Assembly: GCF_029892425.1 (NCBI RefSeq)
Contig: NZ_JARXWB010000020.1
Coordinates: 1-64,000 of the forward strand
Direction of reading: 5' to 3'
Length of the DNA stretch: 64,000 bases
From: Bradyrhizobium sp. BR13661
Lineage (GTDB): Bacteria > Pseudomonadota > Alphaproteobacteria > Rhizobiales > Xanthobacteraceae
Part shown: one piece after another, positions 1-8,454 of the stretch
Layout of the letters: the number at the start of each line of letters is the position of its first letter
Position numbering within the stretch: position 1 is the first letter of the stretch
The notes under the pieces: model-generated
What the model saw: only the letters and a program-made list of their open reading frames with translations
The model's database searches: none
Told to the model about the DNA's origin: nothing
Program-made: the position numbers and the translations under genes

Positions 1-92
1 ACGTCTGTGTGCCTTCCTCGAAATGCCCCGTTAATGTCGTCGATTCCCATGACGGACCTACGACTCTAAGAGGACAGTTGCGATACAGAACC
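1..92 (-). mobile_element. Left-edge fragment of an IS6-like insertion sequence
   Basis: Reading the minus strand from position 92, the sequence begins GGTTCTGTATCGCAA, which resembles the terminal repeat of IS6-family elements (GGTTCTGTTGCAAA-like). About 40 bases further in, an ATG at 50 opens a reading frame that runs off the window edge. Its start (MGIDDINGAFRGRHTDV) resembles the N-terminus of IS6-family transposases, which often carry an F-K/R-G-R-H motif. The ParB-like reading frame next door changes abruptly at this same point, which fits an insertion junction. Only about 16 transposase codons are visible, so the family call is tentative. Confidence 0.4.
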
Positions 93-401
93 TAACAGCG
101 CCTCACGGGCGATGTTCTCGACCATCGAGCGCATGGCGCCGTTGTCGTTCGCCGCCTCGTCGACCAGCACGTCGATCTCTTCGAGGCCGGCGGCGATCGC
201 CTGCTTGACGCGGCGGTGGCCTGCATTGATCAAGTAGCCGTTTCCGCCGCCGATTTCCGGCGTGATAACGGGCGGCTGCACGATGCCGACGGCCTTGATC
301 GTGGCGAGCAGCAGCGCGTCGGCTTGCGGCGTCGACTTGGTCTGGCGCATGCGGTCGGGGTTCTCCTTCAGCGCGCGCGGATCGACCTTGATGAGTTGCA
401 T
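66..401 (-). pseudogene. ParB-like nuclease-domain protein, truncated at its C-terminal side
   Basis: The 111-codon frame starts at the ATG at 401. It carries the N-terminal ParB/Spo0J core: a 'ITPEIGGGNGYLINAGHRR' stretch like the G-x-R-R box (residues about 49-67), followed by 'MVENIARE', the usual ENIxRE motif (about 93-100). Full-length members in rhizobial elements continue for several hundred residues, but here the frame changes to unrelated sequence right after ENIAREA and stops. The break coincides with the presumed IS6-like terminus near 92, so the gene is probably inactivated by insertion. It lies downstream of the large methylase/helicase gene on the same strand and would have been the last gene of that operon. 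ParB-like proteins of such elements are thought to act in partition or regulation; the role here is not known. Confidence 0.65.
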
Positions 402-426
402 GGGAATGGATCCTTTTGGGGTTTGC

Positions 427-445
427 GGACCGGCAACGCCGGTCC
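427..445. repeat. Perfect 8-bp hairpin upstream of the ParB-like gene
   Basis: GGACCGGC and GCCGGTCC are separated by AAC. The hairpin lies 25 bp upstream of the ParB-like start, within a 259-bp gap (402-660) that otherwise holds no convincing gene. On the plus strand it is followed by TTTCT. It may be a processing or attenuation structure between the helicase and ParB-like genes. Confidence 0.4.
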
Positions 446-660
446 TTTCTCGTCTTCTTCCCGAAGACCCCCCTGGGCCCCGCGGAGCGGACGGGCCGGT
501 GCAACTGCGGCCGAGCATCCCTGCCCGGCAGGACCAGCAGGGCCAAAGCCCTGCGCAGGACGACGGGCTGGGATCGCGCAGGCGCCGGTTGAGCGATAGC
601 GTCGGCGGCCCGCCCGATCTGCGAACCGGCCTATTTCCTTCCTCGCTCCCCTTCTTTCGT

Positions 661-3600
661 TCAGGCGGCCGTAGCCAGCTGGCCGGCGCTCTCGCCGTCT
701 TCCGCCAAGGCTTTTTCCACCTCAGCAAGCTGCCGGCGCTTTTCGGCAAGCTCGCCAGAGAATGCGCAGTCCCCGCCATCGCGGGACTCGTAGGAGGAGA
801 GCCGTCGGCGACCCTCAGTGAGGCGCTGGCGGTAGCGCTCCCGCTCGCCCTCGAAGTCGCCCAGCGCGTGCTCGAGGCGGGCGACCGCACCGAGCGGCGT
901 CACCGTCACCGGCAACTCGATCTCGTATTCGGTGCCGGTTCGCTGGAGCATGGTGGTGTAGCGGTAGCCGTCGCGGCCGATGCGCTCTCCACTGTACGCG
1001 ACGTTGAAACCCCCGATCGAGGCGATGACGGTCTCGCCTTCCTGCTGAAGCTGCACCAGCGTCAGGATCTCCTTCATCAATGCGCGCCCAGCGAGCTTGC
1101 GTTCCATAAACGGGGTTCCCGTCACGGACATGCTGAACGCATCGCCGGCGGTCGGTGTGAGGCGCTCGATGTCCTGGCCGATCTCACTGATGCGGCGGGC
1201 CGAGAGCTGGATGTCGCGCTGGGCATCGCGCATCTGCCGGCGCACCGCGTGCTGATCATCGATGTGCGCAGCCCGCAGCCGTTCGAGCCGCGCGATGTCG
1301 GCCTCGAGGCCAGCCTTCTGCATCAGGCGCGGGTCGCCAGAGGCGATCGCCTTCGCCATGGCGAACTGGTTGGCCTGGCTTTCACCCATGTCCTCCAGCC
1401 GGCGGATCGAGGTGTCACCGGACAGCGCGGCAGCGATGAAGCGGGCCTTGCGCTCGTTGTTCTGCCACATCTGCGCATCGAGGCTGCCTTCGGTCGCGTA
1501 GGCGAAGATATCGACCTCGTCATGCTGGTTACCCTGCCGTACGATGCGGCCCTCGCGCTGCTCGATCTGCGAGGGCAGCCAGGGCACGTCGAGGTGGTGA
1601 AGAGCCTTCAAGCGAAGCTGGGCGTTGACGCCGGTGCCCATCGTGTCGGAGGAGCCGATCAGGAAGCGGACCTTGCCAGCGCGCACATCGCCGAACAGCC
1701 GCTGCTTCGCCTCGGACTTCTTGTAGTCTTGCATGAAGGCGATTTCGCAAGCCGGCACGCCCATGCGGACGAGCTCATCGCGGATCCAGCGATAGGCGGA
1801 GAAGCCGCGGCTCTTCTCGACGCCGATCGTGCCGAGGTCGGAGAAGATCATCTGTGCCGCGCCGGGCAACTCGAAGGGTTTTCCGTCCGTGCGCACGTAG
1901 TTGTTCGCGGCCGTCTCGCTCCAGATGCGGAAGGCGTTGCCGACCAGCAGGTTCAGCTTGTTCTCGGCTTCATTGTCGTTGTCCGGGTCCACCAGGCGCA
2001 GGTCGATGGCCGCGTGGCGGCCGTCGGTAATGACCGACAGCAGGATGTCGTCGCCGGGCTCTGGTGCGCGGTCGCGCTCCTCGATCGCCTTGATGCGCTC
2101 ACCGAGCAGGGTCTGGTAGCGCTTGAACGCCGGAGACGGCTTCGCGGTCAGGATCTGCCGTTTTCCGGTCGATATGGCTGGCACCTTCACGTACTGGCGC
2201 AGGTCCTCAGGCATCACCACGTCCGCGAAGGAGCGGAACATGGCGATCAGCTCCGGCACGTTGACAAAGGTGGCGAAGCGCGTGACCGGCTTGTATTTGC
2301 CGGAGGGCTGGAGCTCGAGCTCGGTCGTGACATCGCCGAACGTGCTCGCCCAGGCATCGAACTCATGCAACCCGCGCTCCGATAGCGCGGCATGTCCGAG
2401 ATAGCGCTGCACCGAAAACATCTCGCCGAGCGTGTTTGTGATCGGCGTACCGGAAGCGAGCACCAGCGCACGGCCCGGGTTCTTCGTCTCAATGAAGCGC
2501 GACTTGACGTAGAGGTCCCAGGCGCGCTGCGAACCGTTGGGGTCGACGCCCTTCAGCGTCGACATGTTGGTGGCGAAGGAGAGCTTCCTGAACTCCTGCG
2601 CCTCGTCGACGATGATTTGGTCGACGCCGATCTCGGAGATGGTCAGAAGGTCGTCCTTGCGGGTTGCGAGCGATTCTAGCCGCTCCTGTAATCCCTCCTT
2701 CAAGCGCTCGAGGCGCTTGCGCGAGACGCGATCGTCGCTTTCGACCTTGGTCAGCAGGGTTTCGTAGAGCTCGAGCTCGTCCTGGATCATCTGCTGCTCG
2801 AAGGCCGAGGGCACGCTGATGAAGCGGAACGCCGAATGAGTGATGATGATCGCGTCCCAGGTCGCCGTCGCGGCGCGCGACAGGAAGCGGTGCCGCTTGT
2901 CCTTGGTGAAGTTGGTTTCGTCGGCGACCAGGATGCGCGCGTTCGGGTAGAGTGCAAGGAACTCGCGGGCGGCCTGCGCCAGGCAGTGGCCGGGCACGAC
3001 GAGCATCGCCTTGGCGACGAGGCCGAGCCTGCGCTGCTCCATGATTGCGGCGGCCATCGTCATAGTCTTGCCGGCGCCGACGGCGTGCGCGAGGTAGGTC
3101 GAGCCCGCGGCGATGATGCGCCAGATACCGCGCTTCTGGTGCCCATAAAGAACAAAGGCGCCAGAGGCGCCGGGTAACTTCAGGTGCGAACCGTCGAACG
3201 CTCTGGGCGCGATGTTGTTGAAGCGGTCGTTGTAGACGCGCGCCAGCCGGTCGGTGCGATCGGGGTTGGACCAGATCCAGCGCTGGAAGGCATCCTTGAT
3301 CTTCTGCAGCTTAGTCTTTGCTGCTTCCGTGTCGACGACGTTGAGCACGCGCCGCTCGCTGTCGCCGTCCTTGATTGTGTCGAAGATCTGCGGCACGCGG
3401 CTGTTCAGTGCATCGGCGAGCAACTCGCCTGCGTGCCGGCGGTCCGTGCCCCATTCCGACGTGCCGGCCGCCATCCATCCGAGCTGCCGGGCTTCCACGG
3501 TCCACGACGCCAATTCCGGCATGTGATGGATCCTGATCTCGGCGTCCATCGTCTCCTTGACGAAGGCGACGATGTCGGTGGCCGGAATCCAGGGCGCGCC

Positions 3601-5757
3601 GAGACGCGCAGTGATATCGGACGGCTTGAGGTCGGCGGGCTGCACGGCTTGCAGCGCCGTGACATTGCGTTCGTAGGACGGATCGAGCGCAGCCGCGGCC
3701 TCCGCAGCCCTCAGTTTGTCACGGACGGGACCGGAGAGGTAGGAATCGGCCGTCTGCCACGAGCCGTCCGCAGGATCGCGGAAGACCGCGCTGCCGAGTT
3801 CGGCGACGACGTCGTCGCATTCTCGGTGCAGCAGCTCGGCGACGTGGTCGATGTCGACATGCCCGCGCTCGTTGAGCACGACGACCAGCGCATCGGCCGC
3901 GCTGCCGATGACGGGTGCAGCCGGCGGCGCGATCACCCGCTCGGTGAAGATCGGACCGGGCTTCGCGGTGTTGGTCTCGAGGTCGTAGTCCTCGATCGAG
4001 GCGACGAGCCAGCAGTCGGGGTCATCGAGGAAGGGCTGGATGTTCGGCCGGCGATGCGTCTCGCGCACCTCGCTGGTCTCTTCGTCTTCCGTCATGGAGA
4101 CGGTCGTGAAGTTGATCGGGCCGAAGTCGCGGACGAAGTTCGACCAGGCGATGCGCAGCCTGACCTGCGCGTCTTTCCACGGCTGGTCGAGCTCCTGCGC
4201 CTTCAACACCTCACGGACTGCATCGCGGACCGGGATCAACTTCCGAATGACGCGAACATGCTTCTCGGGAATGCCCTCGGCCATGCGCCCCTTACGGGCC
4301 TTCACGGCGACAGGCACGCCGTCGAGGAGTTGCATCAGGCCGTGGGCCTTGTCGAAGAAATAGCTGCCCTCGCGCACATGCCGATCGGACGGCAGATCTA
4401 GGACGCTCTGATCATCCGCATCCTCCAGATGGAGCTCGATCACATCGGGCTCGCCGTCGTAGCGGTCTTCGGGAAGGAGACCGACTACAGCCGTCAGCGC
4501 CGCTTCGAGATCCTCGCCCTCGCGCGGCAGGCACGCATAGGTCTCGCCGAACGGACCAGAGGCGAGAGCGTGCGTGCCAAGCACGAATTCTGGATGCTTC
4601 GTGAACCATCGGTTCACGCGGATCGCGCTCTCGTCTTCTGTCGCCGGCCGCACCTCGTCGACATCGAGCCATGACAGACTTCGTTCCGGATCTCCGATCT
4701 TGCGCTTGCGCAGGAACAGGATATCGACGACGACGTCGGTACCGGAGCTGGCGCGAAAACTCCCCTCGGGCAGCCGGATCGCCGCAATCAGGTCGGCCGA
4801 CTTCGCGATGTGCTCGCGCGCCGATGCATCCGCCTTGTCCATCGTGCCCGAGCTGGTGACGAAGGCGGCCAGCGCCCCCGGCTTCAGAAGGTCGATCGCA
4901 CGCGCAATAAAATAATCGTGCAATCGCAGCCCCATAGACCGATATGCGCGGTCGGAGCGTACGGTGCGGTCAGAGAACGGCGGATTGCCGATGGCGAGAT
5001 CGAAGTTCCCAGGCAATTCGGTGCGCGCGAAGTCTCCGGTCACGATCCGCGCCCGCGGCTGCAACAGGCGCGCGATGCGCGCCGTAACGGGATCCAGCTC
5101 GATACCGGTGACGTGCGAGACGTCCCGAAGTCCTTCCGGCATCAGCGCGGGAAACAGCCCGGTGCCGATGCCGGGCTCGAGCACGCGGCCGCCGCGCCAG
5201 CCGAGGCGCCGCAGGCCTGCCCAGATCGCACGGACGATAAACTCGGGCGTGAAGTGCGCATATTGGGTGCAGCGCGCGAGCGAGGCGTGGTCGAGATCGC
5301 CGACGGCATCCTCCAGCTCCGCTCCAATCGCCTCCCAGCCCTTGCGGAATTCCGCCTCGCCCGGGCGCCGGAACACGAAGTTCGCAAGGTCGGAGGCTCC
5401 GAAGCCGGTGAAGCGGATCAGCCGCTCCTGCTCTACGACAGTCGCCGCACGCCCATCGGCCTCGATTGCCGCGGCGAGCCGGATCGCCACGATGTTGTCG
5501 CGGGCGCGCTCCTTCCATCCCTTGGCCAGGGCGCGCTCACCCGCGAGATGGAAGTTCGTCTCGCGCTCTCGCGGAGCGGATGAAGCAGAGCGTGTGACCG
5601 CCGCGACCGGAAGCGATGGGGCCGGCGTCGACGGATCAGGATCCTCGCCTTCGTCCGGGTCGTCGGTGATGCCGTCGGCGAAGGCGGTGACGCCGAGGCC
5701 AGAGGAAAGGGCGGAACTGTTGAAGAGGTCGAGGGTGAAGGGATCGTCTTGAGCCAT
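661..5757 (-). CDS. Large N6-adenine methylase / SNF2-type helicase fusion protein
   Basis: This 1698-aa protein combines two enzymatic parts. Residues about 150-350 form an N6-adenine methyltransferase fold, with an S-adenosylmethionine motif (VLEPGIGTG, about 192) and the catalytic NPPF motif (about 258-261). From about residue 870 a superfamily-2 helicase follows, with a Walker A-like GAGKT (about 894-898), a DEAQ box (IIVDEAQEF) and a C-terminal helicase motif (QREGRIVRQGNQ). A charged region ends the protein. Proteins of this design are common in rhizobial integrative elements and plasmids, where they are annotated as helicase or strawberry-notch-like proteins; their role is not established. 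I chose the ATG at 5757 over an ATG nine codons upstream because AAGGACA sits 8 bases before it. It shares orientation with the DUF3085, DUF1419 and toprim genes. Confidence 0.85.
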   Translation of the reverse strand: MAQDDPFTLDLFNSSALSSGLGVTAFADGITDDPDEGEDPDPSTPAPSLPVAAVTRSASSAPRERETNFHLAGERALAKGWKERARDNIVAIRLAAAIEADGRAATVVEQERLIRFTGFGASDLANFVFRRPGEAEFRKGWEAIGAELEDAVGDLDHASLARCTQYAHFTPEFIVRAIWAGLRRLGWRGGRVLEPGIGTGLFPALMPEGLRDVSHVTGIELDPVTARIARLLQPRARIVTGDFARTELPGNFDLAIGNPPFSDRTVRSDRAYRSMGLRLHDYFIARAIDLLKPGALAAFVTSSGTMDKADASAREHIAKSADLIAAIRLPEGSFRASSGTDVVVDILFLRKRKIGDPERSLSWLDVDEVRPATEDESAIRVNRWFTKHPEFVLGTHALASGPFGETYACLPREGEDLEAALTAVVGLLPEDRYDGEPDVIELHLEDADDQSVLDLPSDRHVREGSYFFDKAHGLMQLLDGVPVAVKARKGRMAEGIPEKHVRVIRKLIPVRDAVREVLKAQELDQPWKDAQVRLRIAWSNFVRDFGPINFTTVSMTEDEETSEVRETHRRPNIQPFLDDPDCWLVASIEDYDLETNTAKPGPIFTERVIAPPAAPVIGSAADALVVVLNERGHVDIDHVAELLHRECDDVVAELGSAVFRDPADGSWQTADSYLSGPVRDKLRAAEAAAALDPSYERNVTALQAVQPADLKPSDITARLGAPWIPATDIVAFVKETMDAEIRIHHMPELASWTVEARQLGWMAAGTSEWGTDRRHAGELLADALNSRVPQIFDTIKDGDSERRVLNVVDTEAAKTKLQKIKDAFQRWIWSNPDRTDRLARVYNDRFNNIAPRAFDGSHLKLPGASGAFVLYGHQKRGIWRIIAAGSTYLAHAVGAGKTMTMAAAIMEQRRLGLVAKAMLVVPGHCLAQAAREFLALYPNARILVADETNFTKDKRHRFLSRAATATWDAIIITHSAFRFISVPSAFEQQMIQDELELYETLLTKVESDDRVSRKRLERLKEGLQERLESLATRKDDLLTISEIGVDQIIVDEAQEFRKLSFATNMSTLKGVDPNGSQRAWDLYVKSRFIETKNPGRALVLASGTPITNTLGEMFSVQRYLGHAALSERGLHEFDAWASTFGDVTTELELQPSGKYKPVTRFATFVNVPELIAMFRSFADVVMPEDLRQYVKVPAISTGKRQILTAKPSPAFKRYQTLLGERIKAIEERDRAPEPGDDILLSVITDGRHAAIDLRLVDPDNDNEAENKLNLLVGNAFRIWSETAANNYVRTDGKPFELPGAAQMIFSDLGTIGVEKSRGFSAYRWIRDELVRMGVPACEIAFMQDYKKSEAKQRLFGDVRAGKVRFLIGSSDTMGTGVNAQLRLKALHHLDVPWLPSQIEQREGRIVRQGNQHDEVDIFAYATEGSLDAQMWQNNERKARFIAAALSGDTSIRRLEDMGESQANQFAMAKAIASGDPRLMQKAGLEADIARLERLRAAHIDDQHAVRRQMRDAQRDIQLSARRISEIGQDIERLTPTAGDAFSMSVTGTPFMERKLAGRALMKEILTLVQLQQEGETVIASIGGFNVAYSGERIGRDGYRYTTMLQRTGTEYEIELPVTVTPLGAVARLEHALGDFEGERERYRQRLTEGRRRLSSYESRDGGDCAFSGELAEKRRQLAEVEKALAEDGESAGQLATAA

Positions 5758-5843
5758 TGGAAATTGTCCTTGAGATGAGGGCACGTGCCGTCGTCCCGCC
5801 GAGCTGCCTCGGCGGGTGGTCCGGTGAATAGGGATGGGAGGCG

Positions 5844-6242
5844 CTAGCGGATGATGAGCGACAGCGAGATGTCTGTCTCGCTCAGCTGCACCCGCAGATG
5901 GGTGTATCGAAAATCACGATTGATGAGCGGGACGAACCGCTCGGTCTCGATGAACTCGATGCTGTCATCGCCGCCGAAATGGCGTCGCTTGTAATCGAAC
6001 CAGTCCGGATTGCCGACCGGATGGCATTCCTCGGAATAGACCACGAGTGGTCGATCACCGTCACCGAGCTTGCCGTTCGACATGATGTAAACGCCGTTGT
6101 CACCCACAAGCCAGAGCCCAGGCTTCTCGCCCTTACCCGGTTTTTGGCCGTAATAGGGATTGCGGAACCCGCTGTTGGCGGCGGCGTCGGACTTTCCACG
6201 TTCAATAACCCTGCGGACGGCGGGGATGGGGAATGTGAACAT
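5844..6242 (-). CDS. DUF3085-like small protein
   Basis: This 132-aa soluble protein begins MFTFPIPAVRRVIERG and contains 'GLWLVGDNGVYIMSNG' and 'SEECHPVGNPDWFDYKRR' (residues about 45-95). I recognise it as the DUF3085-type small protein found beside DUF1419 genes in rhizobial mobile elements; its biochemical role is unknown. The frame is open further upstream, but that extension overlaps the DUF1419 gene and is arginine-rich, so the ATG at 6242 is the likely start. It lies 11 bp downstream of the DUF1419 stop and 86 bp upstream of the methylase/helicase gene, so all three are probably co-transcribed. Confidence 0.7.
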   Translation of the reverse strand: MFTFPIPAVRRVIERGKSDAAANSGFRNPYYGQKPGKGEKPGLWLVGDNGVYIMSNGKLGDGDRPLVVYSEECHPVGNPDWFDYKRRHFGGDDSIEFIETERFVPLINRDFRYTHLRVQLSETDISLSLIIR

Positions 6243-6253
6243 TGCGCTCTCCC

Positions 6254-6856
6254 TCACGCCGCGATCGCGTCGGGCAGGTAGCGCAGGTGCACCGGCAGCT
6301 TCGCTGAAATCTCCGCGTCGGTAAGTTGGTCGAGCAGCTTCAGCACAGTGCCGCGCTGACCACCGTAGAGCAGCACCGTGCGCTTGCCACATTGATGATG
6401 GGCCCATCGCTCGCCAGCGTAGCCGCGGTAATCGTTGTGCGTGCTTGACCAGATGTGCTCAACCCGCTCTTCACGCGACATCGCCATCACGGGCTGCGAT
6501 TCTCGTTCGACGATCGCGGTGCGCAGCCGGTCGGGCGAAGAGCGCTCCAAGAGATTACAATAGCCGTGGAAGTGACGGACGCGACGGCCGATCGTTAGCG
6601 CGAAGAAGACGCTGGTGACGTTGCCGGTGAGAAATTCGCGCATCGCGAACATCCCACTGCGCATCCAAAGTGGTGGCAGGATCTCGAGCATGTAGTCGTA
6701 TTCGATTTGGCCAATCTCAAACCATTCGCCCGAATAGAGCGCGGTCGCATCGACTTCGGGGCGGTTCGGCCTCTGCGAATGTCGATCGAACATCCGGAAC
6801 ATCTGCCGGCGGTCGGCGATGCCTTGATAGACCTTGCGGATCGGAGAGGGGATCAT
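6254..6856 (-). CDS. DUF1419 family protein
   Basis: This 200-aa protein matches the DUF1419 pattern as I remember it: an N-terminal 'IRKVYQGIADRRQMFRMF', a central 'YDYMLEILPPLWMRSGMFAMREFLTG' core (broken here around residues 54-79), a 'HFHGYCNL' segment, and a C-terminal 'LLYGGQRGTVLKLLDQLTDAEISAKLPV' region. Members occur with DUF3085 and large methylase/helicase genes in rhizobial integrative elements and plasmids. No catalytic motif is evident and the function is unknown. It sits between the toprim gene (293-bp gap) and the DUF3085 gene (11-bp gap) on the same strand. Confidence 0.75.
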   Translation of the reverse strand: MIPSPIRKVYQGIADRRQMFRMFDRHSQRPNRPEVDATALYSGEWFEIGQIEYDYMLEILPPLWMRSGMFAMREFLTGNVTSVFFALTIGRRVRHFHGYCNLLERSSPDRLRTAIVERESQPVMAMSREERVEHIWSSTHNDYRGYAGERWAHHQCGKRTVLLYGGQRGTVLKLLDQLTDAEISAKLPVHLRYLPDAIAA

Positions 6857-6981
6857 GGGAGGGCTCCTTTCAGCCTAGTCGGACTGAAGCGCGGCTTACC
6901 CTTTGGCTCGCCATCTTCTTCAGCCCTTGACCCTTCTTCGCGGCCGCCTCTCCGGTCCGGAGGGTCAAGGGCCGCGGAGCG

Positions 6982-6997
6982 GGCGAAGCCTCCCTTG
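6982..6997. repeat. 16-bp intergenic repeat, copy 1
   Basis: GGCGAAGCCTCCCTTG occurs here, in the 293-bp gap between the DUF1419 and toprim genes, and again at 8224-8239 in the next gap. Both copies are embedded in CCGCGG- and CCGG-rich sequence. The gap otherwise shows nothing gene-like. Confidence 0.5.
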
Positions 6998-7149
6998 ACG
7001 CGCCGGCCGGGCATGCGGCACGTCATTCCTCCTTTCTCATTTCGTGTTTCCCTCTCGCGCTTTTCCTTTATCCGTGCGCTCGGACTCTCATCCGCCTGCT
7101 CGGCCTCGCACGACGCACCCGGGGCCGAGTTCTCCGGACATCACGGTAA

Positions 7150-8076
7150 TCATTGAATGGTCGCGAGCAGCCCATAGGCCGGTCCGCCGAGCAGACCTCT
7201 TAGATCTTCGTTCCAGTCACCGGCTCGCGGTCGTGATCGCGTACATTCAATGCCGGTTTCGCCGGCAATCTTGCGAATACGCTCGGCGTAGACGTCACCT
7301 TGCCGATTGTTATCGGTCGCAGCCACAAGCCGAACGTTCGCGCGCTCAGCCAAACAGCGGATGGCTTGCTCCGTGGCCGGCGACCAGCCACCACCAGTGC
7401 TGACATATAGCGTGTGGGAGCGCTGCACTTCGATCGCGGCCAGGCTCATGGCATCGATCGCAGCTTCGGTGATGCAAATCCGCTCAGCGTCCGTCGGCCC
7501 GAAACGAAAGAGTTCTTTGGTCCCGCCGGTGGCGAAGCCGCGCCAATGCGGACCACGCTCTTCCCAGCCAATGATACGGCCGGCAAGATCGTCATGTGCC
7601 GCCCACATGCTACCTTGCAGGCCCTCCCGCAGCCCGCCTCGAGCAACCACGACAGCGATAATGCTGTCGGGAATGCCGCGCTGTTCGGCGAGATAGTTCC
7701 AGGTCGCCGAGCCAGGCCTTGGCGGTCGCCGGCGGGACCATCTGCTGGCGATGGACGCCGTCGCCGCCGGTTTGGGCGCTCGCTTCCAGACCGGCAACGT
7801 CACAACGAAGCCGACAAGCGCAGCGACGCGATCGCAGGCCTCCGGGAATCCATTCGCGCCAAAATGCTTTGCGAGATCGAAGACGTCCCCTTTGGCAGGC
7901 GAGAGAGGATCGAACCAGCCGCGCCCTTCGTGGATGACGATGATGATGTCGGCACCGCTACGGTATTTGAGCGCACGCCGGGTACTTTCCTTCAGGTCGA
8001 TTTTCCATCCCTCGCGTTCAAGTACGGCCGCGCAAACCACCTTGCTGCGCAACTCTTCAATGTCCTTCTTTTCCAT
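7150..8076 (-). CDS. DUF3991 / toprim-domain protein (plasmid primase-like)
   Basis: This 308-aa protein has an N-terminal 'VLEREGWKIDLKESTRRALKYRSGADIIIV' region typical of DUF3991 proteins. A central 'RGIPDSIIA' segment and a C-terminal toprim domain follow. The toprim domain shows 'ICITEAAIDAMSLAAIE' (conserved E, about residue 205) and 'VRLVAATDNNRQGD' (D-x-D-like, about 260). Toprim folds bind metal and nucleic acid in primases and topoisomerases, so a role in element replication or transfer is plausible; it lacks the zinc-binding cysteines of true DnaG. The ATG at 8076 is preceded by GGAGGGAAAT, a strong ribosome-binding site. It heads the minus-strand group that runs to the ParB-like gene. 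Confidence 0.75.
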   Translation of the reverse strand: MEKKDIEELRSKVVCAAVLEREGWKIDLKESTRRALKYRSGADIIIVIHEGRGWFDPLSPAKGDVFDLAKHFGANGFPEACDRVAALVGFVVTLPVWKRAPKPAATASIASRWSRRRPPRPGSATWNYLAEQRGIPDSIIAVVVARGGLREGLQGSMWAAHDDLAGRIIGWEERGPHWRGFATGGTKELFRFGPTDAERICITEAAIDAMSLAAIEVQRSHTLYVSTGGGWSPATEQAIRCLAERANVRLVAATDNNRQGDVYAERIRKIAGETGIECTRSRPRAGDWNEDLRGLLGGPAYGLLATIQ

Positions 8077-8223
8077 ATTTCCCTCCGAACGCGCTCAACG
8101 CAGCACCCGGTCCCTTCTTCAGTTTTTCTGATCCGCAATTTCGGAACGGAACTGGCCGGCCGCGGAGCCTCGCCGGAGGCCAGGGCGCGTTGACCAGCTG
8201 TCCAATGTGGCAGGTTAGGCCGC

Positions 8224-8239
8224 GGCGAAGCCTCCCTTG
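8224..8239. repeat. 16-bp intergenic repeat, copy 2
   Basis: Second copy of GGCGAAGCCTCCCTTG (first at 6982-6997), located between the toprim gene and the 58-aa gene. Confidence 0.5.
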
Positions 8240-8277
8240 CCGCCGGCATGGCGCCAGCGGCACAGCGGTTGCCCGGT

Positions 8278-8454
8278 TCAATGAGCCGGGCACCACGGGT
8301 CGTACTCATGCACGATGGCTCCCTCCTCGCCGTCGTATTCGCTTGAAATCATGACGCCGAATTCGTCATCGATTTGGAAGAGAACGACTGGGACCATCAA
8401 TGTGCGGGCGAGATCGAAAGCTTGATCCTGAGCAAAGGTGAGATTGTGCGACAT
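8278..8454 (-). CDS. 58-aa conserved-looking small protein
   Basis: An ATG at 8454, preceded by GGGAG at good spacing, opens a 58-residue frame. It begins MSHNLTFAQDQAFDLART and ends EYDPWCPAH. It is acidic, has a protein-like composition ('VVLFQIDDEFGVMISSEYDGEEG'-type core) and lies on the same strand as the toprim, DUF1419 and DUF3085 genes, 201 bp upstream of the toprim start. I do not recognise a family. It may be the first gene of the accessory operon, and it would be missed by a 60-residue cutoff. Confidence 0.55.
   Translation of the reverse strand: MSHNLTFAQDQAFDLARTLMVPVVLFQIDDEFGVMISSEYDGEEGAIVHEYDPWCPAH

Noticed and set aside
262..2385. 707-codon plus-strand frame
   Set aside because: Antisense to the methylase/helicase gene; composition is a high-GC shadow with no family features.
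5844..6407. 187-aa version of the DUF3085 protein
   Set aside because: The extra N-terminus overlaps the DUF1419 gene and is arginine-rich; the ATG at 6242 gives the expected start.
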